From: Sporichthya polymorpha DSM 43042
GTDB lineage: Bacteria > Actinomycetota > Actinomycetes > Sporichthyales > Sporichthyaceae
Length of the DNA: 64,000 bases
Assembly (NCBI RefSeq): GCF_000384115.1
Contig: NZ_KB913029.1
Coordinates: 468,907 to 532,906, forward strand
Direction of reading: 5' to 3'
Shown here one piece after another: positions 44,711-53,282 of the stretch (the first letter of the stretch is position 1; the number at the start of each line of letters is the position of its first letter). The translations under genes and the position numbers were made by a program. The notes beneath the pieces are model-generated. The model saw only the letters and a list, made by a program, of their open reading frames with translations. It was not told the DNA's origin and searched no databases.

Positions 44711-45168
44711 GGGGTTGTCTCACCGGCGGTCGGGATGAAGCGTTCGACCGGACCGTGGGCCTGTTCTCTCACACCGAAGGTGAATAGGCCGCCGAGGATC
44801 GAGGGGGCGTGGGCGGTGACGGTGACCGTGACCTCCTGCGCGGTGCGGGTGACCTCGATATGCGGGTCGCGCAGGATCGTCGGCCCGAGCCGGTCCAGGC
44901 TGGTGGTGGCACGATCGTGGCCGGCCGCCTCGCTGGCGCCGTAGGCGCGAGCGGCCTCGGCCCCGTCGCGGGCGGCGGCCAGCGCCACGTGCTGGGCGTG
45001 CGCCCAGATGCCGAACTGCATGATCACGAGAACAGCCAGCAGGAGCGCGGGCATGGTGATGACCAGCTCCACGCTGCTCGCCCCGCGGTCACCCGGCTCG
45101 CCAGTGCGGCGCGCAGCAGCACGAGGTCGAGCGGCAGGGCGCCGGCTGCCGGGGCGGGCCCCCGTCAT
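44707..45168 (-). CDS. TadE-like pseudopilin
   Basis: The 153-residue protein has an Arg/Pro-rich leader, the cleavage-like G-ASSVE, and a hydrophobic helix (LVITMPALLLAVLVIMQFG) followed by AHAQHVALAAARDGAEAARAYG, very typical of TadE. ATG 45168 overlaps the stop of the pilin-like gene (ATGA), so the pilin and pseudopilins are made together. Confidence 0.85.
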   Translation of the reverse strand: MTGARPGSRRPAARPRAAARRTGEPGDRGASSVELVITMPALLLAVLVIMQFGIWAHAQHVALAAARDGAEAARAYGASEAAGHDRATTSLDRLGPTILRDPHIEVTRTAQEVTVTVTAHAPSILGGLFTFGVREQAHGPVERFIPTAGETTP

Positions 45169-45371
45169 TCGGTTTGCAGGCTGCTGGCCTTGTTCGTGAT
45201 CTTGGTGACGATGATCGCGACGATCACGACGGCCGCCATCGCCAGTGCCGCGGTGATCACCACGTACTGCACGATGTCCCCCGCATCGGAGGGTCGATCC
45301 TGCGCGGCGAGCTTCCGCTGACGGGCCCTCAGGATCGTGCAGAGCGCGGACAGGAACTGGATCTGCGGCAC
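45165..45371 (-). CDS. Flp-type pilin-like small protein
   Basis: The 68-residue protein has a polar leader and then G-DIVQYVVITAALAMAAVVIV with a C-terminal TKITNKA. Size and layout fit the small Flp major pilin, though Gln stands where Flp has Glu at +5. GTG 45371 follows GGGAGG. It lies between the TadC and TadE genes, where the pilin is expected. Confidence 0.75.
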   Translation of the reverse strand: MPQIQFLSALCTILRARQRKLAAQDRPSDAGDIVQYVVITAALAMAAVVIVAIIVTKITNKASSLQTE

Positions 45372-45470
45372 GGGTGCCTCCCTCGATGGATTGGTGCACG
45401 GGTCTGATCACGACTGCCCGGGTGGGGCCGCTCGGCGGCTCAGTCATCGGCTCAGTCATCGGCCTACTGG

Positions 45471-46397
45471 TCACAGGGCGAGGACCGCGGCCAGGGCCGG
45501 GTAGGCGACGAGGACGAGGAAGGCGAAGGCGAGCAGGACCTGGGCGATGCGCATCGCTTGGTCGGCCTGGGCGGCTTGGCCTTCGGCGTCGGTGAGGGCC
45601 CGGCGCCGCAAGGTGGCGGCGCGGGCGGTGAGGGTGTCGCGGACCCGGGCGCCGTGGTCCCCGACCAGGGCGAGGCTGCCGGCCAGCTCGCCCAGCTCGC
45701 CGACACCGATCCGCTCGCCGAGGTCTCCGAGGCCGCGCCAGGGGCTGATCCCAGCGAGCCGGGCGCCGTCCAACGCGTCCGCGATGAGTCGGTGCGCCCA
45801 CCCGTCGGACAGGGCCGCGGCCTCGGGCAGCGCCTGGGCCGCGCCGCGTCCGCCGGCCAGGCTCATCGCGACCAGGTCGAGGTAGCAGGACAGGGCGCGG
45901 CGGAACTCCCGCCGCCGGGTCTCGGCCTCGCGCCGCAGGGCGAGATCGGGCAGGAACCAGAACGCGGCCGTGAGCACCGGCGTCCCGGCGAGCAGGACAC
46001 CGGCGGGCATGACGAGCCCAGCCGGCAGGAGCATCAGGGCCGCGGCCGGGAGCAGGCAGAACCCGCCCAGAGCGGTGAGCACCTGGCGGCCGAGGAACAG
46101 CTCGGGGTGGTGAGCGGTGATGGCCAGGTCGGCCGCGCGGGTCCCGGCCGGGCCGCGGGGGGAGCGACCCGGCCGGGACAGCGCGCCCAGTCGAGCGCCC
46201 GCGAGGCGCCCGAGCTGGGCCTGACGGCCCGTCACTGACGAGCCGTTTTCCGCGCGCGGGGCTGCGGGGGCAGCGGCGCGCGCGGCGTCGAGACGTCCGA
46301 CCGTGACGAGCAGACCTGGGCGCTGCGGCGCGAGCAGCGCCAGCAGGGCGGCCACGGCAGCGCCGAGGCCGGCGAAGACCACGAGCTCCGCGGTCAT
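45471..46397 (-). CDS. TadC-like type II secretion F-domain membrane protein
   Basis: The 308-residue protein has N-terminal and C-terminal membrane helices around a cytoplasmic GspF/TadC domain (LSCYLDLVAMSLAGGRGAAQAL, DLGERIGVGELGELAGSL). The end ADQAMRIAQVLLAFAFLVLVAYPALAAVL (about 280-308) is characteristic of TadC. It forms the membrane platform with TadB encoded just upstream, with a 4-bp overlap. Confidence 0.88.
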   Translation of the reverse strand: MTAELVVFAGLGAAVAALLALLAPQRPGLLVTVGRLDAARAAAPAAPRAENGSSVTGRQAQLGRLAGARLGALSRPGRSPRGPAGTRAADLAITAHHPELFLGRQVLTALGGFCLLPAAALMLLPAGLVMPAGVLLAGTPVLTAAFWFLPDLALRREAETRRREFRRALSCYLDLVAMSLAGGRGAAQALPEAAALSDGWAHRLIADALDGARLAGISPWRGLGDLGERIGVGELGELAGSLALVGDHGARVRDTLTARAATLRRRALTDAEGQAAQADQAMRIAQVLLAFAFLVLVAYPALAAVLAL

Positions 46398-47284
46398 CGC
46401 GACGCTGCCCGGGTCAGGGACGAGGGTCCGTCAGCTCCGCTGAACTCATGGCCGTGTTTCGTGAGCAGCCGCTGCGGGACGGTGACCTCGCTCAGCGCGC
46501 GGAGCCAGGCGAACGCGGCGGTGAACATCGCGGCCACGAGCAGGAGGACGAGCTGCCCGGTCGCGGTGTCGTAGGGGTCGAGGTAGGCCGAATCGAGCGC
46601 GATCAGCGCACCGACGAAGGCGACGGTGACCCCGACGATGATCCGGACACCGCTGCGCAGGGCACGGCGGCCGGCGTCAACGCGGCGGCGCATGTCCAAC
46701 TCGTCGCGGGCCGAGGTGGCCAGCGCTTCCAGCGTGGCGCGCAGCCCGGGACCGCGAAGCCGGGCGTTGAGGATCAACGCGGCCACGACCAAGTCCGCGG
46801 AAGGATCATCGAGGTCAGCCGCGAACCGGTGCAGCGCCGCCGGCAGCGGTTCGCGCGCCCGCAGCCGCTCAACCAGACGTTCCACCTCGCCACGGATCGG
46901 TGCCGCCGCTGTGGGAGCGGTCGCAGGGATGGCCTCCTCGAGTCCGATCGCACCGGCGATGGTGTCCTTGAGCGACTCGGTCCACCCGGCCAGGGCCTCC
47001 AACCGGGCAATGCCCGCCTGGGATGCGGCGTTGCCGCCGACCAGCCGTGGCCACGCCCACACCAGGGCGCCGGCGCCCAGCGCCGCGACCGGCCACCGGG
47101 TGAGCACCCCGACCGCCAGCACCGTTCCCCCGGCCGCGGCCACCCGCGGGCCGGCCAACGCGACCAGGACCGGCCGGCTCCGCATCACCGGGACGATCGG
47201 GCCGGTGCAGGCGACGGCGAGCAACCACACCGCGGCGCCCAGACCCGCGAACACCACCAGTGCCACCAACGTTTCGGTTTGCAT
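46394..47284 (-). CDS. TadB-like type II secretion F-domain membrane protein
   Basis: The 296-residue protein has hydrophobic N-terminal segments, then a F domain (WTESLKDTIAGAIGLEEAI, FAADLDDPSADLVVAALIL, LATSARDELDMRRRVDAGR) and two C-terminal helices (VRIIVGVTVAFVGALIAL, LVLLLVAAMFTAAFAW). With TadC it forms the pilus assembly platform. ATG 47284 lies 63 bp behind the TadA gene. Confidence 0.88.
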   Translation of the reverse strand: MQTETLVALVVFAGLGAAVWLLAVACTGPIVPVMRSRPVLVALAGPRVAAAGGTVLAVGVLTRWPVAALGAGALVWAWPRLVGGNAASQAGIARLEALAGWTESLKDTIAGAIGLEEAIPATAPTAAAPIRGEVERLVERLRAREPLPAALHRFAADLDDPSADLVVAALILNARLRGPGLRATLEALATSARDELDMRRRVDAGRRALRSGVRIIVGVTVAFVGALIALDSAYLDPYDTATGQLVLLLVAAMFTAAFAWLRALSEVTVPQRLLTKHGHEFSGADGPSSLTRAASR

Positions 47285-47347
47285 GGGCTCCCCTCCCTCG
47301 CAAATGTGGTGCCTACCTCGTGTCCACTGTTCTGTGGTGACAGGGCC

Positions 47348-48742
47348 TCAGGTCGCCGTGTAGCCGGGCTCATAACCGACGGCGATCAGGTCGGACAGGC
47401 AACCGATCGCGACCGCGTCGTTGCGATGCGCGCGCCCGTCCGGGCCCGGGGTGAACACCTCGCTGGCCTGGACCCGCTGGTCGAACCCGGTGACCTCCAG
47501 CACGCTGGACAGCACCCGCCGGGTTCCGGCCGCCGGTGCACCGGTCGACGACAAAGCTGCGATCTCTGATTGAGCGTCAGGTGATGGTGGCGTGCCAGGG
47601 CGGGTCTTGCGCAGGAACACGACGAAGTCCAGGGCCCCGGTGCCGCCCTCGCCGCCGGCGATGAGCTGGTGGGTGGCTTCCAGGTCCAGGCGCTCTTCGG
47701 CTTGGCGGGCATAGGTGGCGATGCGGTCGAAGACCCCGCGCGGGGTGCGGGCATGGATCGTGGACAGGGACCCGTCGTTGCCCTGGCTCATCGCGTTCAG
47801 CATGGTGACGACCTCGGGCCCGAGGACCTCGCCCACGATGACCCGGTCCGGGTTCATCCGCAGCGTCCGGCGCACCAGCCGGGCCATGCTCACCGCGCCG
47901 GCGCCTTCGCTATTGGCCGGGGCGGCCTCCAGCTCCACCACGTCGGGGTGCAGCGCGGGATGGGCGCGCAGCCCGAGTTCGAGGCTGTTCTCCACCGTGC
48001 AGATCCGCTCGGACGCGTCGATCTCGTTGACCATGGCGCGCAGCAACGTCGTCTTACCGGAGTCGGTCTCGCCGGCGATCATCACGTTGCGTCGTGCCTT
48101 GACCACCGCGGACAAGAACGCGGCCAGTTCCGCGGTGATGGTGGCGTTGCCGACCAGGTCGGACAGGAATACTTTCGGGAACCGGTGGCGGCGCAGCGAT
48201 ACCGCTGGGCGCGCGGTGACCCGTCGTACCGCCGACAGGCGCGTGCCGTCAGGCAGGCGCAGGTCCAGTTCGGGGTTGGCGTCGTCGAAGACTCGCGCGT
48301 TCAGCCCGGCGTAGGCGGCCAACAACTGCACCTGCTCGACGAGTTCGGCGTCGGTCCCGGCGACCGGGTCGACCCGGGCCCGCCGGCCGTCGGCGTAGGA
48401 GACGAAGACCTCGTCGCAGCCGTTGATGTCGACGTTCTCGATCGCCGGGTCATCCAGCAGGATCTGCAGCCGGCCGGCCCCGAACAGGCGGGCGTGGACC
48501 GCGTCGGCGAGGGCGCGTTCCTCCTCCGGTTCAGGTGGCCGGTGCCCGGTGGCCATCGCGCGTTGCACGTCCGCGGCGATCACGGCCGCGATCACCGCGC
48601 GGGCGTGTTCGCGCTCGTCCTCACCGGCCAGCTCCGGGCGCCCGGCGGCCCGGGCCGCGCGTCGCGCCGCCGAGAGCTGCTCGGCGACCTGCCCCTGCAG
48701 GCGGCGGACCAGGGCGTGGTCCAACCCGACGGCCGTGCTCAT
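47348..48742 (-). CDS. tadA: TadA/CpaF-like pilus assembly ATPase
   Basis: The 464-residue ATPase powers Tad pilus assembly. It shows the N-terminal helical part, IENVDINGCDEVFVSYADGR, Walker A AGETDSGKTTLLRAMV (about 220-229), the Asp box ENSLELGL, Walker B RVIVGEVLGPEV and the His box GSLSTIHART. Walker A has Asp-Ser where many homologues have Gly/Ala. ATG overlaps the TadZ stop. Its closest role-mates are TadB and TadC downstream, not the VirB4 of the secretion set. Confidence 0.92.
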   Translation of the reverse strand: MSTAVGLDHALVRRLQGQVAEQLSAARRAARAAGRPELAGEDEREHARAVIAAVIAADVQRAMATGHRPPEPEEERALADAVHARLFGAGRLQILLDDPAIENVDINGCDEVFVSYADGRRARVDPVAGTDAELVEQVQLLAAYAGLNARVFDDANPELDLRLPDGTRLSAVRRVTARPAVSLRRHRFPKVFLSDLVGNATITAELAAFLSAVVKARRNVMIAGETDSGKTTLLRAMVNEIDASERICTVENSLELGLRAHPALHPDVVELEAAPANSEGAGAVSMARLVRRTLRMNPDRVIVGEVLGPEVVTMLNAMSQGNDGSLSTIHARTPRGVFDRIATYARQAEERLDLEATHQLIAGGEGGTGALDFVVFLRKTRPGTPPSPDAQSEIAALSSTGAPAAGTRRVLSSVLEVTGFDQRVQASEVFTPGPDGRAHRNDAVAIGCLSDLIAVGYEPGYTAT

Positions 48743-49611
48743 CGGGACCGCACCAACGCGGCGAGGCGCCCGGGCGAGCGCTCAGCGCCGGGGGGTGCCA
48801 CAACGGGTGGGGGCAGGTCCGGGTTCAGGTGCGGGACGAGGGCCCGTGCGCTGCGGATCAGCAGACTGCGGTCCAGGCGAGCGCCCCGTTGCCCGCACGA
48901 GAGGGCGTGCACCGCGGCGGCGTCGAGGGCGAGGTACCCGGCCACCGTGACCGGCAGGGCTGCGTGCTCCAGCACAGCGCGGGTCGAGGCGACCGCCTCG
49001 ACAGCGTGGCGATCCTCCACCACCAGGACCACGACCACCCGGCGACCCCCGACGTGGCCGGCCTGCACGGTGTGGGCGGCGTCGGTGGGCGGGAGCCCGG
49101 TGATGAGGTGGGTGAGCCGGTCGCGGATTCGCAGGATGCCCGCGGCGTCACCGCAGGCGACTCCGACCAGGGTGTCGGCGGCCGCGGCTATCGCGATCGC
49201 GGGGCTGCCCGGGTGCAACCGGCCGAGGTCGGCCAGCACATCGCCCTCGCCGGGGCGGGCCAGGGCGGCCGCGATCCCCGGCCACAGCCCGACCAGGCCG
49301 GCCCCCTGCTCCGGCGAGGCCAGGCCCACCAGCACCGCCGGCCCGGACCTTAGGCCGCCGGGCAGGGGCTGTGCATGTTCCCGCGGATCGGGGCTCGGAT
49401 CGCGGCGAGCCGCGACCGCGAAGGTGAGCAGACCGGGCTCCGGGCCCAACACCGGCCGCCCAGCGGGATCGCTCACGCGCAGGGCGATATCCCCGCCCGC
49501 TGGGTCGCACTCTGCCAGCACCACCGGGCGCGGCCAGACCGCGGCCAGAGCCAAACCCAACGTGGTGGTACCGGGGCTGCTCTTCTCGGAGAACAACGCG
49601 ATCAGACTCAC
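48739..49611 (-). CDS. TadZ/CpaE-like ParA-family protein with degenerate P-loop
   Basis: The 290-residue protein opens with SLIALFSEKSSPGTTTLGLAL, the ParA/MinD deviant Walker A position, but with KSSPGTTT instead of KGGxGKT. AECDPAGGDIALRV then replaces the usual switch I. Such changes occur in TadZ-type polar localisation proteins that bind nucleotide weakly. It is coupled to the SAF-domain gene and to TadA, supporting a role in pilus positioning. Confidence 0.8.
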   Translation of the reverse strand: MSLIALFSEKSSPGTTTLGLALAAVWPRPVVLAECDPAGGDIALRVSDPAGRPVLGPEPGLLTFAVAARRDPSPDPREHAQPLPGGLRSGPAVLVGLASPEQGAGLVGLWPGIAAALARPGEGDVLADLGRLHPGSPAIAIAAAADTLVGVACGDAAGILRIRDRLTHLITGLPPTDAAHTVQAGHVGGRRVVVVLVVEDRHAVEAVASTRAVLEHAALPVTVAGYLALDAAAVHALSCGQRGARLDRSLLIRSARALVPHLNPDLPPPVVAPPGAERSPGRLAALVRSR

Positions 49612-50339
49612 GACCCGGCCCCCGGCCCCGGCGCGGCCACAGGTGCGGCCGGCACCTTGATCAGGCTCACCTGATCGCTCGCGCCGTGAGCGGCCAGTCG
49701 TCCGGCCGCGTCGGTGGGCACGAGCAGGGTGATCAGGGTGTCGCCCCCGGAGGCGGCGTCGGCGCGGACGGCGAAGACCTCCCCGATCGCCAGCACCCGC
49801 GGGGCATCCAGGCTCGCCCCCGCGGCGGCGGCGTTCGGGACCGCGATCGCCTGGACCCGGTCCCCCGGTGCCAACCCGTCGGCGGGCAAGCGGCCCAGAC
49901 CTAGGGCGAGCCCGACCATCGCCTGACCGGCGCCCGGGACCGCGTCCTCGGTGAGCATGTCCCGGTTCAGCAGCTGGCCGCCGACCAACGCCACCGTGGC
50001 GGTCCGGCCCACCACCGTGCTCAAGTCCGCAGCCGGGATCGCGCGCACCCCACCGCTGACGCTGACCGCACGCAGGTCACCCGCGGTCACCACGTGCCCG
50101 GCCGGGACGGGACCCGCGGCGACCAGAACCTCCGTCTTGCCGGCGGCGTTGGACACCAGCAATCCACCAGTCAGGGCGAAGCCGACGATCAGCAGCACCG
50201 CGGCCGCGATCAACCCGGGCCGGCGGGCCCGGGTCGGCAACGGCCGCGCCGCCGGCGACCCGGCACCCGTGACCATGCCGGCGCCAGGAACAGTGCCGTT
50301 GCGTGACCTGGGCAGCGAGCCGGTCGTTGCAGTGCTCAT
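49608..50339 (-). CDS. CpaB/RcpC-like SAF-domain protein
   Basis: The 243-residue protein has one membrane helix (LIAAAVLLIVGFALTGGLLV) followed by a SAF domain (LVAAGPVPAGHVVTAGDLRAV, VVGRTATVALVGGQLLNRDML) and a CpaB-type C-terminal half (GDRVQAIAVPN, VRADAASGGDTLITLLVPTDA). It should lie outside the membrane and shape the pilus channel. ATG 50339 overlaps the preceding stop as ATGA. Confidence 0.85.
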   Translation of the reverse strand: MSTATTGSLPRSRNGTVPGAGMVTGAGSPAARPLPTRARRPGLIAAAVLLIVGFALTGGLLVSNAAGKTEVLVAAGPVPAGHVVTAGDLRAVSVSGGVRAIPAADLSTVVGRTATVALVGGQLLNRDMLTEDAVPGAGQAMVGLALGLGRLPADGLAPGDRVQAIAVPNAAAAGASLDAPRVLAIGEVFAVRADAASGGDTLITLLVPTDAAGRLAAHGASDQVSLIKVPAAPVAAPGPGAGS

Positions 50340-51238
50340 CGGTCTCCCCCTTGGACGACGACGGTTTGCCGCTCGGCGACGGCGATCGGGAACGTTGTCT
50401 GACGCTCCATCAGCGGCAGGGTCCCGTTGAGCCCCCCGGACCCCGACCAGGTCACTCGCCAGCTCACGACGACGCGGGCGAGGTAGACGTTGTTCGGCTG
50501 CGCCGCACTCGAGCGCCGATAGGTGTAGGTGCACGGCGTCCCAGCCGAGTCCGTCGCCGTCCAGGCCCGACCCGCGCCCGCGCCCGCGCACCGCACCGGG
50601 CCGCTGCCGTCGCCCGGCCACCATGTTGTGGCGACCGGCTCAGCCGTCACTTCGGCCCACGTCTCACCGGCGGCAGTGCGCTGGGTGACTGGCTCCCAGC
50701 CGTCCAGGAAGAACCACGTCGGGATCGCGACCAACGTCGCCGGGCCGGCGCTGGAATCCCGATGGGGCTCGAACCCCGGCTCCGGGAGCGGGAGCGGGAG
50801 CCGGTTCGTGGCCCGCTCCGCCAACCGCTGCGGCGTCACCTGGGTCGGCTCCGGTACCGGAACCCAAGCGGTCTCCATCGTTCCGTCCGTGCATCGCCGC
50901 ACCACCCAACCGCCCGGGCCATCTCCCGCCGGGGCGCCGGACTGAAACTGCTCCTGCGTCGCGTACCCGCCGGCGCCGTCGGACTTGGTCTGCGTGCACC
51001 GGGGCGGCGCGGACTCGCGCGCCGGTCGGGGCCGCTCCCGCGCGCCCTCCACCGTGCCCGGGTCGGCGACCTCGGTGTCGATCCACCCCGCCCAGCCAGG
51101 CAGGACCGAGATCCGGTCGGGATCATCCGTGGCGGATGCGATCGCCGGCGACAGCACCATCACACCGAGTACGGCGCTCACACCGGCAGCGCTCACGCCG
51201 AGCGCGCCGACACCGCGGGGGACGGCTCGGGTCAGCAT
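50336..51238 (-). CDS. secreted protein of the Tad-like operon, unknown
   Basis: The 300-residue protein has a Sec signal peptide (GVGALGVSAAGVSAVLGVMV, cleavage near AIASA), four or more spaced Cys (PRCTQT, VRRCTDG, PVRCAG, TPCTYTY) and many Trp residues in beta-like stretches (WFFLDGWEP, TTWWPGDG, VSWRVTWSG). It may be an adhesin or channel-associated protein. ATG 51238 overlaps the lipoprotein gene by 7 bp. No family recognised. Confidence 0.65.
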   Translation of the reverse strand: MLTRAVPRGVGALGVSAAGVSAVLGVMVLSPAIASATDDPDRISVLPGWAGWIDTEVADPGTVEGARERPRPARESAPPRCTQTKSDGAGGYATQEQFQSGAPAGDGPGGWVVRRCTDGTMETAWVPVPEPTQVTPQRLAERATNRLPLPLPEPGFEPHRDSSAGPATLVAIPTWFFLDGWEPVTQRTAAGETWAEVTAEPVATTWWPGDGSGPVRCAGAGAGRAWTATDSAGTPCTYTYRRSSAAQPNNVYLARVVVSWRVTWSGSGGLNGTLPLMERQTTFPIAVAERQTVVVQGGDR

Positions 51239-51828
51239 CTGTCGTCCTGGTAGTCGACGGTGGAGATCCGCCACCGGCCGTCCTCACCGCGCTTGGCCGT
51301 CACTTCGGCCTTGGCTTGCTTCGTCCCGCGGGTGGTGATCTTGCCGTTGCTGCGCTTCTTCCGCCCGGCCATGCTGCTGTCCTGGCAGTCGGTGATCCGC
51401 GCGGTGTCGCCGTCGATGCTCTCCACGGTCGGGTTCACGACCGGTTCGCCATAGCCGACCTCGCCGAACTCCTCGGCGGCGAACATGCCCCGAAGGACAC
51501 GCTCGAGCGCAGGGTCGGTGGTGAACGGTTCGAGCAGAACGCGGCGCTGTTCCTTCGGCGCCATCGAGATCTCGCTCTGGCGGGCGAAGAACTCGCGGTA
51601 GGCCGCGAGGATGGCCTCCTCCTCGGACGCGGCGACGCCGGCCTGAGTCGACGTGGCCGTCGGAGTGGCCAACGGCCCAGCGGCAGGATCGAGGTCGACG
51701 TCGCCCCCCGAGCTGCACCCGGCGCTCGCCGTCAGCGCAAGCATCACGGCCGCCGCCGTCACCGCACGGGCGTCACGCCGGCGGGCCCCGCCATCCCCCC
51801 GGCGGCACCATGACTTGGTCAGGAACAT
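51232..51828 (-). CDS. lipoprotein of the Tad-like operon
   Basis: The 198-residue protein has a Arg-rich N-terminus, a hydrophobic stretch and the lipobox ASAGC. The exported domain (ILAAYREFFARQSEI, FTTDPALERVLRGMF, ITDCQDSSM) has the shape of small SnoaL/NTF2-like lipoproteins often encoded in actinobacterial secretion loci. ATG 51828 follows AGGGGGG. It is the first gene after a nested inverted repeat at 51871-51923. Confidence 0.7.
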   Translation of the reverse strand: MFLTKSWCRRGDGGARRRDARAVTAAAVMLALTASAGCSSGGDVDLDPAAGPLATPTATSTQAGVAASEEEAILAAYREFFARQSEISMAPKEQRRVLLEPFTTDPALERVLRGMFAAEEFGEVGYGEPVVNPTVESIDGDTARITDCQDSSMAGRKKRSNGKITTRGTKQAKAEVTAKRGEDGRWRISTVDYQDDRC

Positions 51829-51870
51829 CCGTACCCCCCTTGCTCCCAGATCGGTCCTATCACCCGTTTC

Positions 51871-51923
51871 GGGCACTTCGCAGGGTTTCCACCAGATCCG
51901 TGGAATCTTTCCGATAAGTGCCC
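51871..51923. repeat. nested inverted repeat upstream of the lipoprotein gene
   Basis: Outer arms GGGCACTT and AAGTGCCC (51871-51878, 51916-51923) enclose inner arms TTCCAC and GTGGAA (51887-51892, 51900-51905). The 53-bp element lies in the 200-bp gap between the 303-residue gene and the lipoprotein gene. It could be a terminator, an operator or a leader RNA fold. Confidence 0.6.
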
Positions 51924-52029
51924 AGCACGCGGGAGCGCGTTCAGGTAGCGCTTCTCCTCTGTGTGCGCGATCCCCGGCAACATCGACAACCCGGGGCTAC
52001 GACTTCCATGGGGCCTGGAAACGGGCGCG

Positions 52030-52941
52030 CTACGAGGCGAGTACGGCGTGCCGGTCCGGGCGGTGCTGCGGCAAGGTGACGGCGGTGCGGGCGGGCGTGC
52101 GCATCGACTCCGCGCGGGTCGCCCGGACCGCCGCCTCGATCGCCGGTCCCCGCAGCGCGGCCGGGCCGCCGGTCGCCCAGCGCTCGGCCAGGCCCGGCCA
52201 ACCCGGCGCGCCGAGCAGGAGCACGGTGACCCGGCGGGCCTGCCACGGCGGGATGCCGAGCGTGATCGCGAGGGTGCGCCAACCCGGCACCTCCGTGCGG
52301 TCCGGGCGGTTGTTCTGCGCGTGCTCGGCGACGTGCAGCACTACCTCGCGGGCGGTCGCCGCCGGCCAGCCGCCACGCACGAGAACCTCGGCGAGGGTGC
52401 CGTGGTCGGAGTCGGCTTCGCACGGGATGTGGTCGGTGACCGGCCGGTCGTACCCGTCCTCGACCAGGGCGGTCAGGCTCATCGGCCGGGCCAGTGCGGC
52501 CGGGTCGACGACGGTCCGCCACTCGCCGTGGCGAGGTTGTTCGCCGCGCTCGCCGGCGGTGCGGAAGCGTTCGATCCGCCACGCGGTCCACACCGACGTG
52601 CGGTACCGCTCCGCCATCCGGTCCCCGAGCACGGCCCGGCGCACCGCGGTGGTCACCACACCCCACGGTGACGACGCCGAGCGCAGCGTCGGATTCGCCA
52701 ACGCCTCCCACGCCGCCGACCACCCGGTCGCCTCCGCGGACTCCGCCGCCGACCCGCACAACCCGGCCGCCCGCACCGCCGGCGCCACGATCTCGCGGCG
52801 GGCATAGGCAAGCAGCAGATCCCCCGTGGGACCGTTCCACCCCTCGACCTCGACCCGGTCAAGTGCGGCGAGCAGCCGCGGCGTGCTCTCCACCTCATCA
52901 AGTAGTGCCTGGCGTTCCAGCGTCATCGCGTTCGTGGACAT
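52030..52941 (-). CDS. first gene of the leftward conjugation run, unknown
   Basis: The 303-residue soluble protein is Ala/Arg/Trp-rich with helical segments (QALLDEVESTPRLLAALDRV, AARLGWPAATAREVVLHVAEH-like region, PGWRTLAITLGIPPWQARRV). The last segment resembles a helix-turn-helix placed as in sigma-like regulators. ATG 52941 has GGGAGG at 5 bases. As the promoter-proximal gene next to repeated operators it is a candidate regulator of the element. Confidence 0.6.
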   Translation of the reverse strand: MSTNAMTLERQALLDEVESTPRLLAALDRVEVEGWNGPTGDLLLAYARREIVAPAVRAAGLCGSAAESAEATGWSAAWEALANPTLRSASSPWGVVTTAVRRAVLGDRMAERYRTSVWTAWRIERFRTAGERGEQPRHGEWRTVVDPAALARPMSLTALVEDGYDRPVTDHIPCEADSDHGTLAEVLVRGGWPAATAREVVLHVAEHAQNNRPDRTEVPGWRTLAITLGIPPWQARRVTVLLLGAPGWPGLAERWATGGPAALRGPAIEAAVRATRAESMRTPARTAVTLPQHRPDRHAVLAS

Positions 52942-52990
52942 CGGGACCTCCCCTAACTGGCGTGTTTGGTGCCAGCACGGTCCCGACGGG

Positions 52991-53013
52991 CGGTTGTCAC
53001 GATGCTTGACAGC
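52991..53013 (+). repeat. 23-bp repeat, copy 1, in divergent control region
   Basis: The copy runs CGGTTGTCACGATGCTTGAC followed by AGC; it matches copy 2 with one change and starts 45 bp before it. It sits between the starts of divergent genes (52941 leftward, 53283 rightward), so operator or iteron function is likely. Confidence 0.75.
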
Positions 53014-53035
53014 GAGCACATCGGTGCAGGTCAAC

Positions 53036-53058
53036 CGGTTGTCGCGATGCTTGACAGC
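53036..53058 (+). repeat. 23-bp repeat, copy 2, in divergent control region
   Basis: Same 23-mer as copy 1 with G in place of A at position 10. The 45-bp period is close to four turns of DNA, so both copies face the same side. Confidence 0.75.
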
Positions 53059-53176
53059 CGGTTGCCCGTCCGCTTGCCCGCCCCGGATCCGGCACGTCGC
53101 CTACGGCGATCAGGGCGGTCCCGGGACCCGCGATTGCCCGCGGCCCGGCAACCGCCCGGCGGTGCCCACCGGCTCG

Positions 53177-53199
53177 CGTGTCAAGCAACTCGACAACCG
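53177..53199 (-). repeat. diverged inverted copy of the 23-bp repeat
   Basis: On the minus strand this site reads CGGTTGTCGAGTTGCTTGAC then ACG, keeping the CGGTTGTCG and TGCTTGACA blocks of copies 1 and 2. It lies nearer the rightward gene at 53283. Confidence 0.6.
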
Positions 53200-53282
53200 C
53201 CGGCTCCGATCCTGGACAGCCCGCGAGCCATGCCGGCCACCCCCGGGCCGACGCGCTCACCCGACCCGAAAGGAGCCGACCG

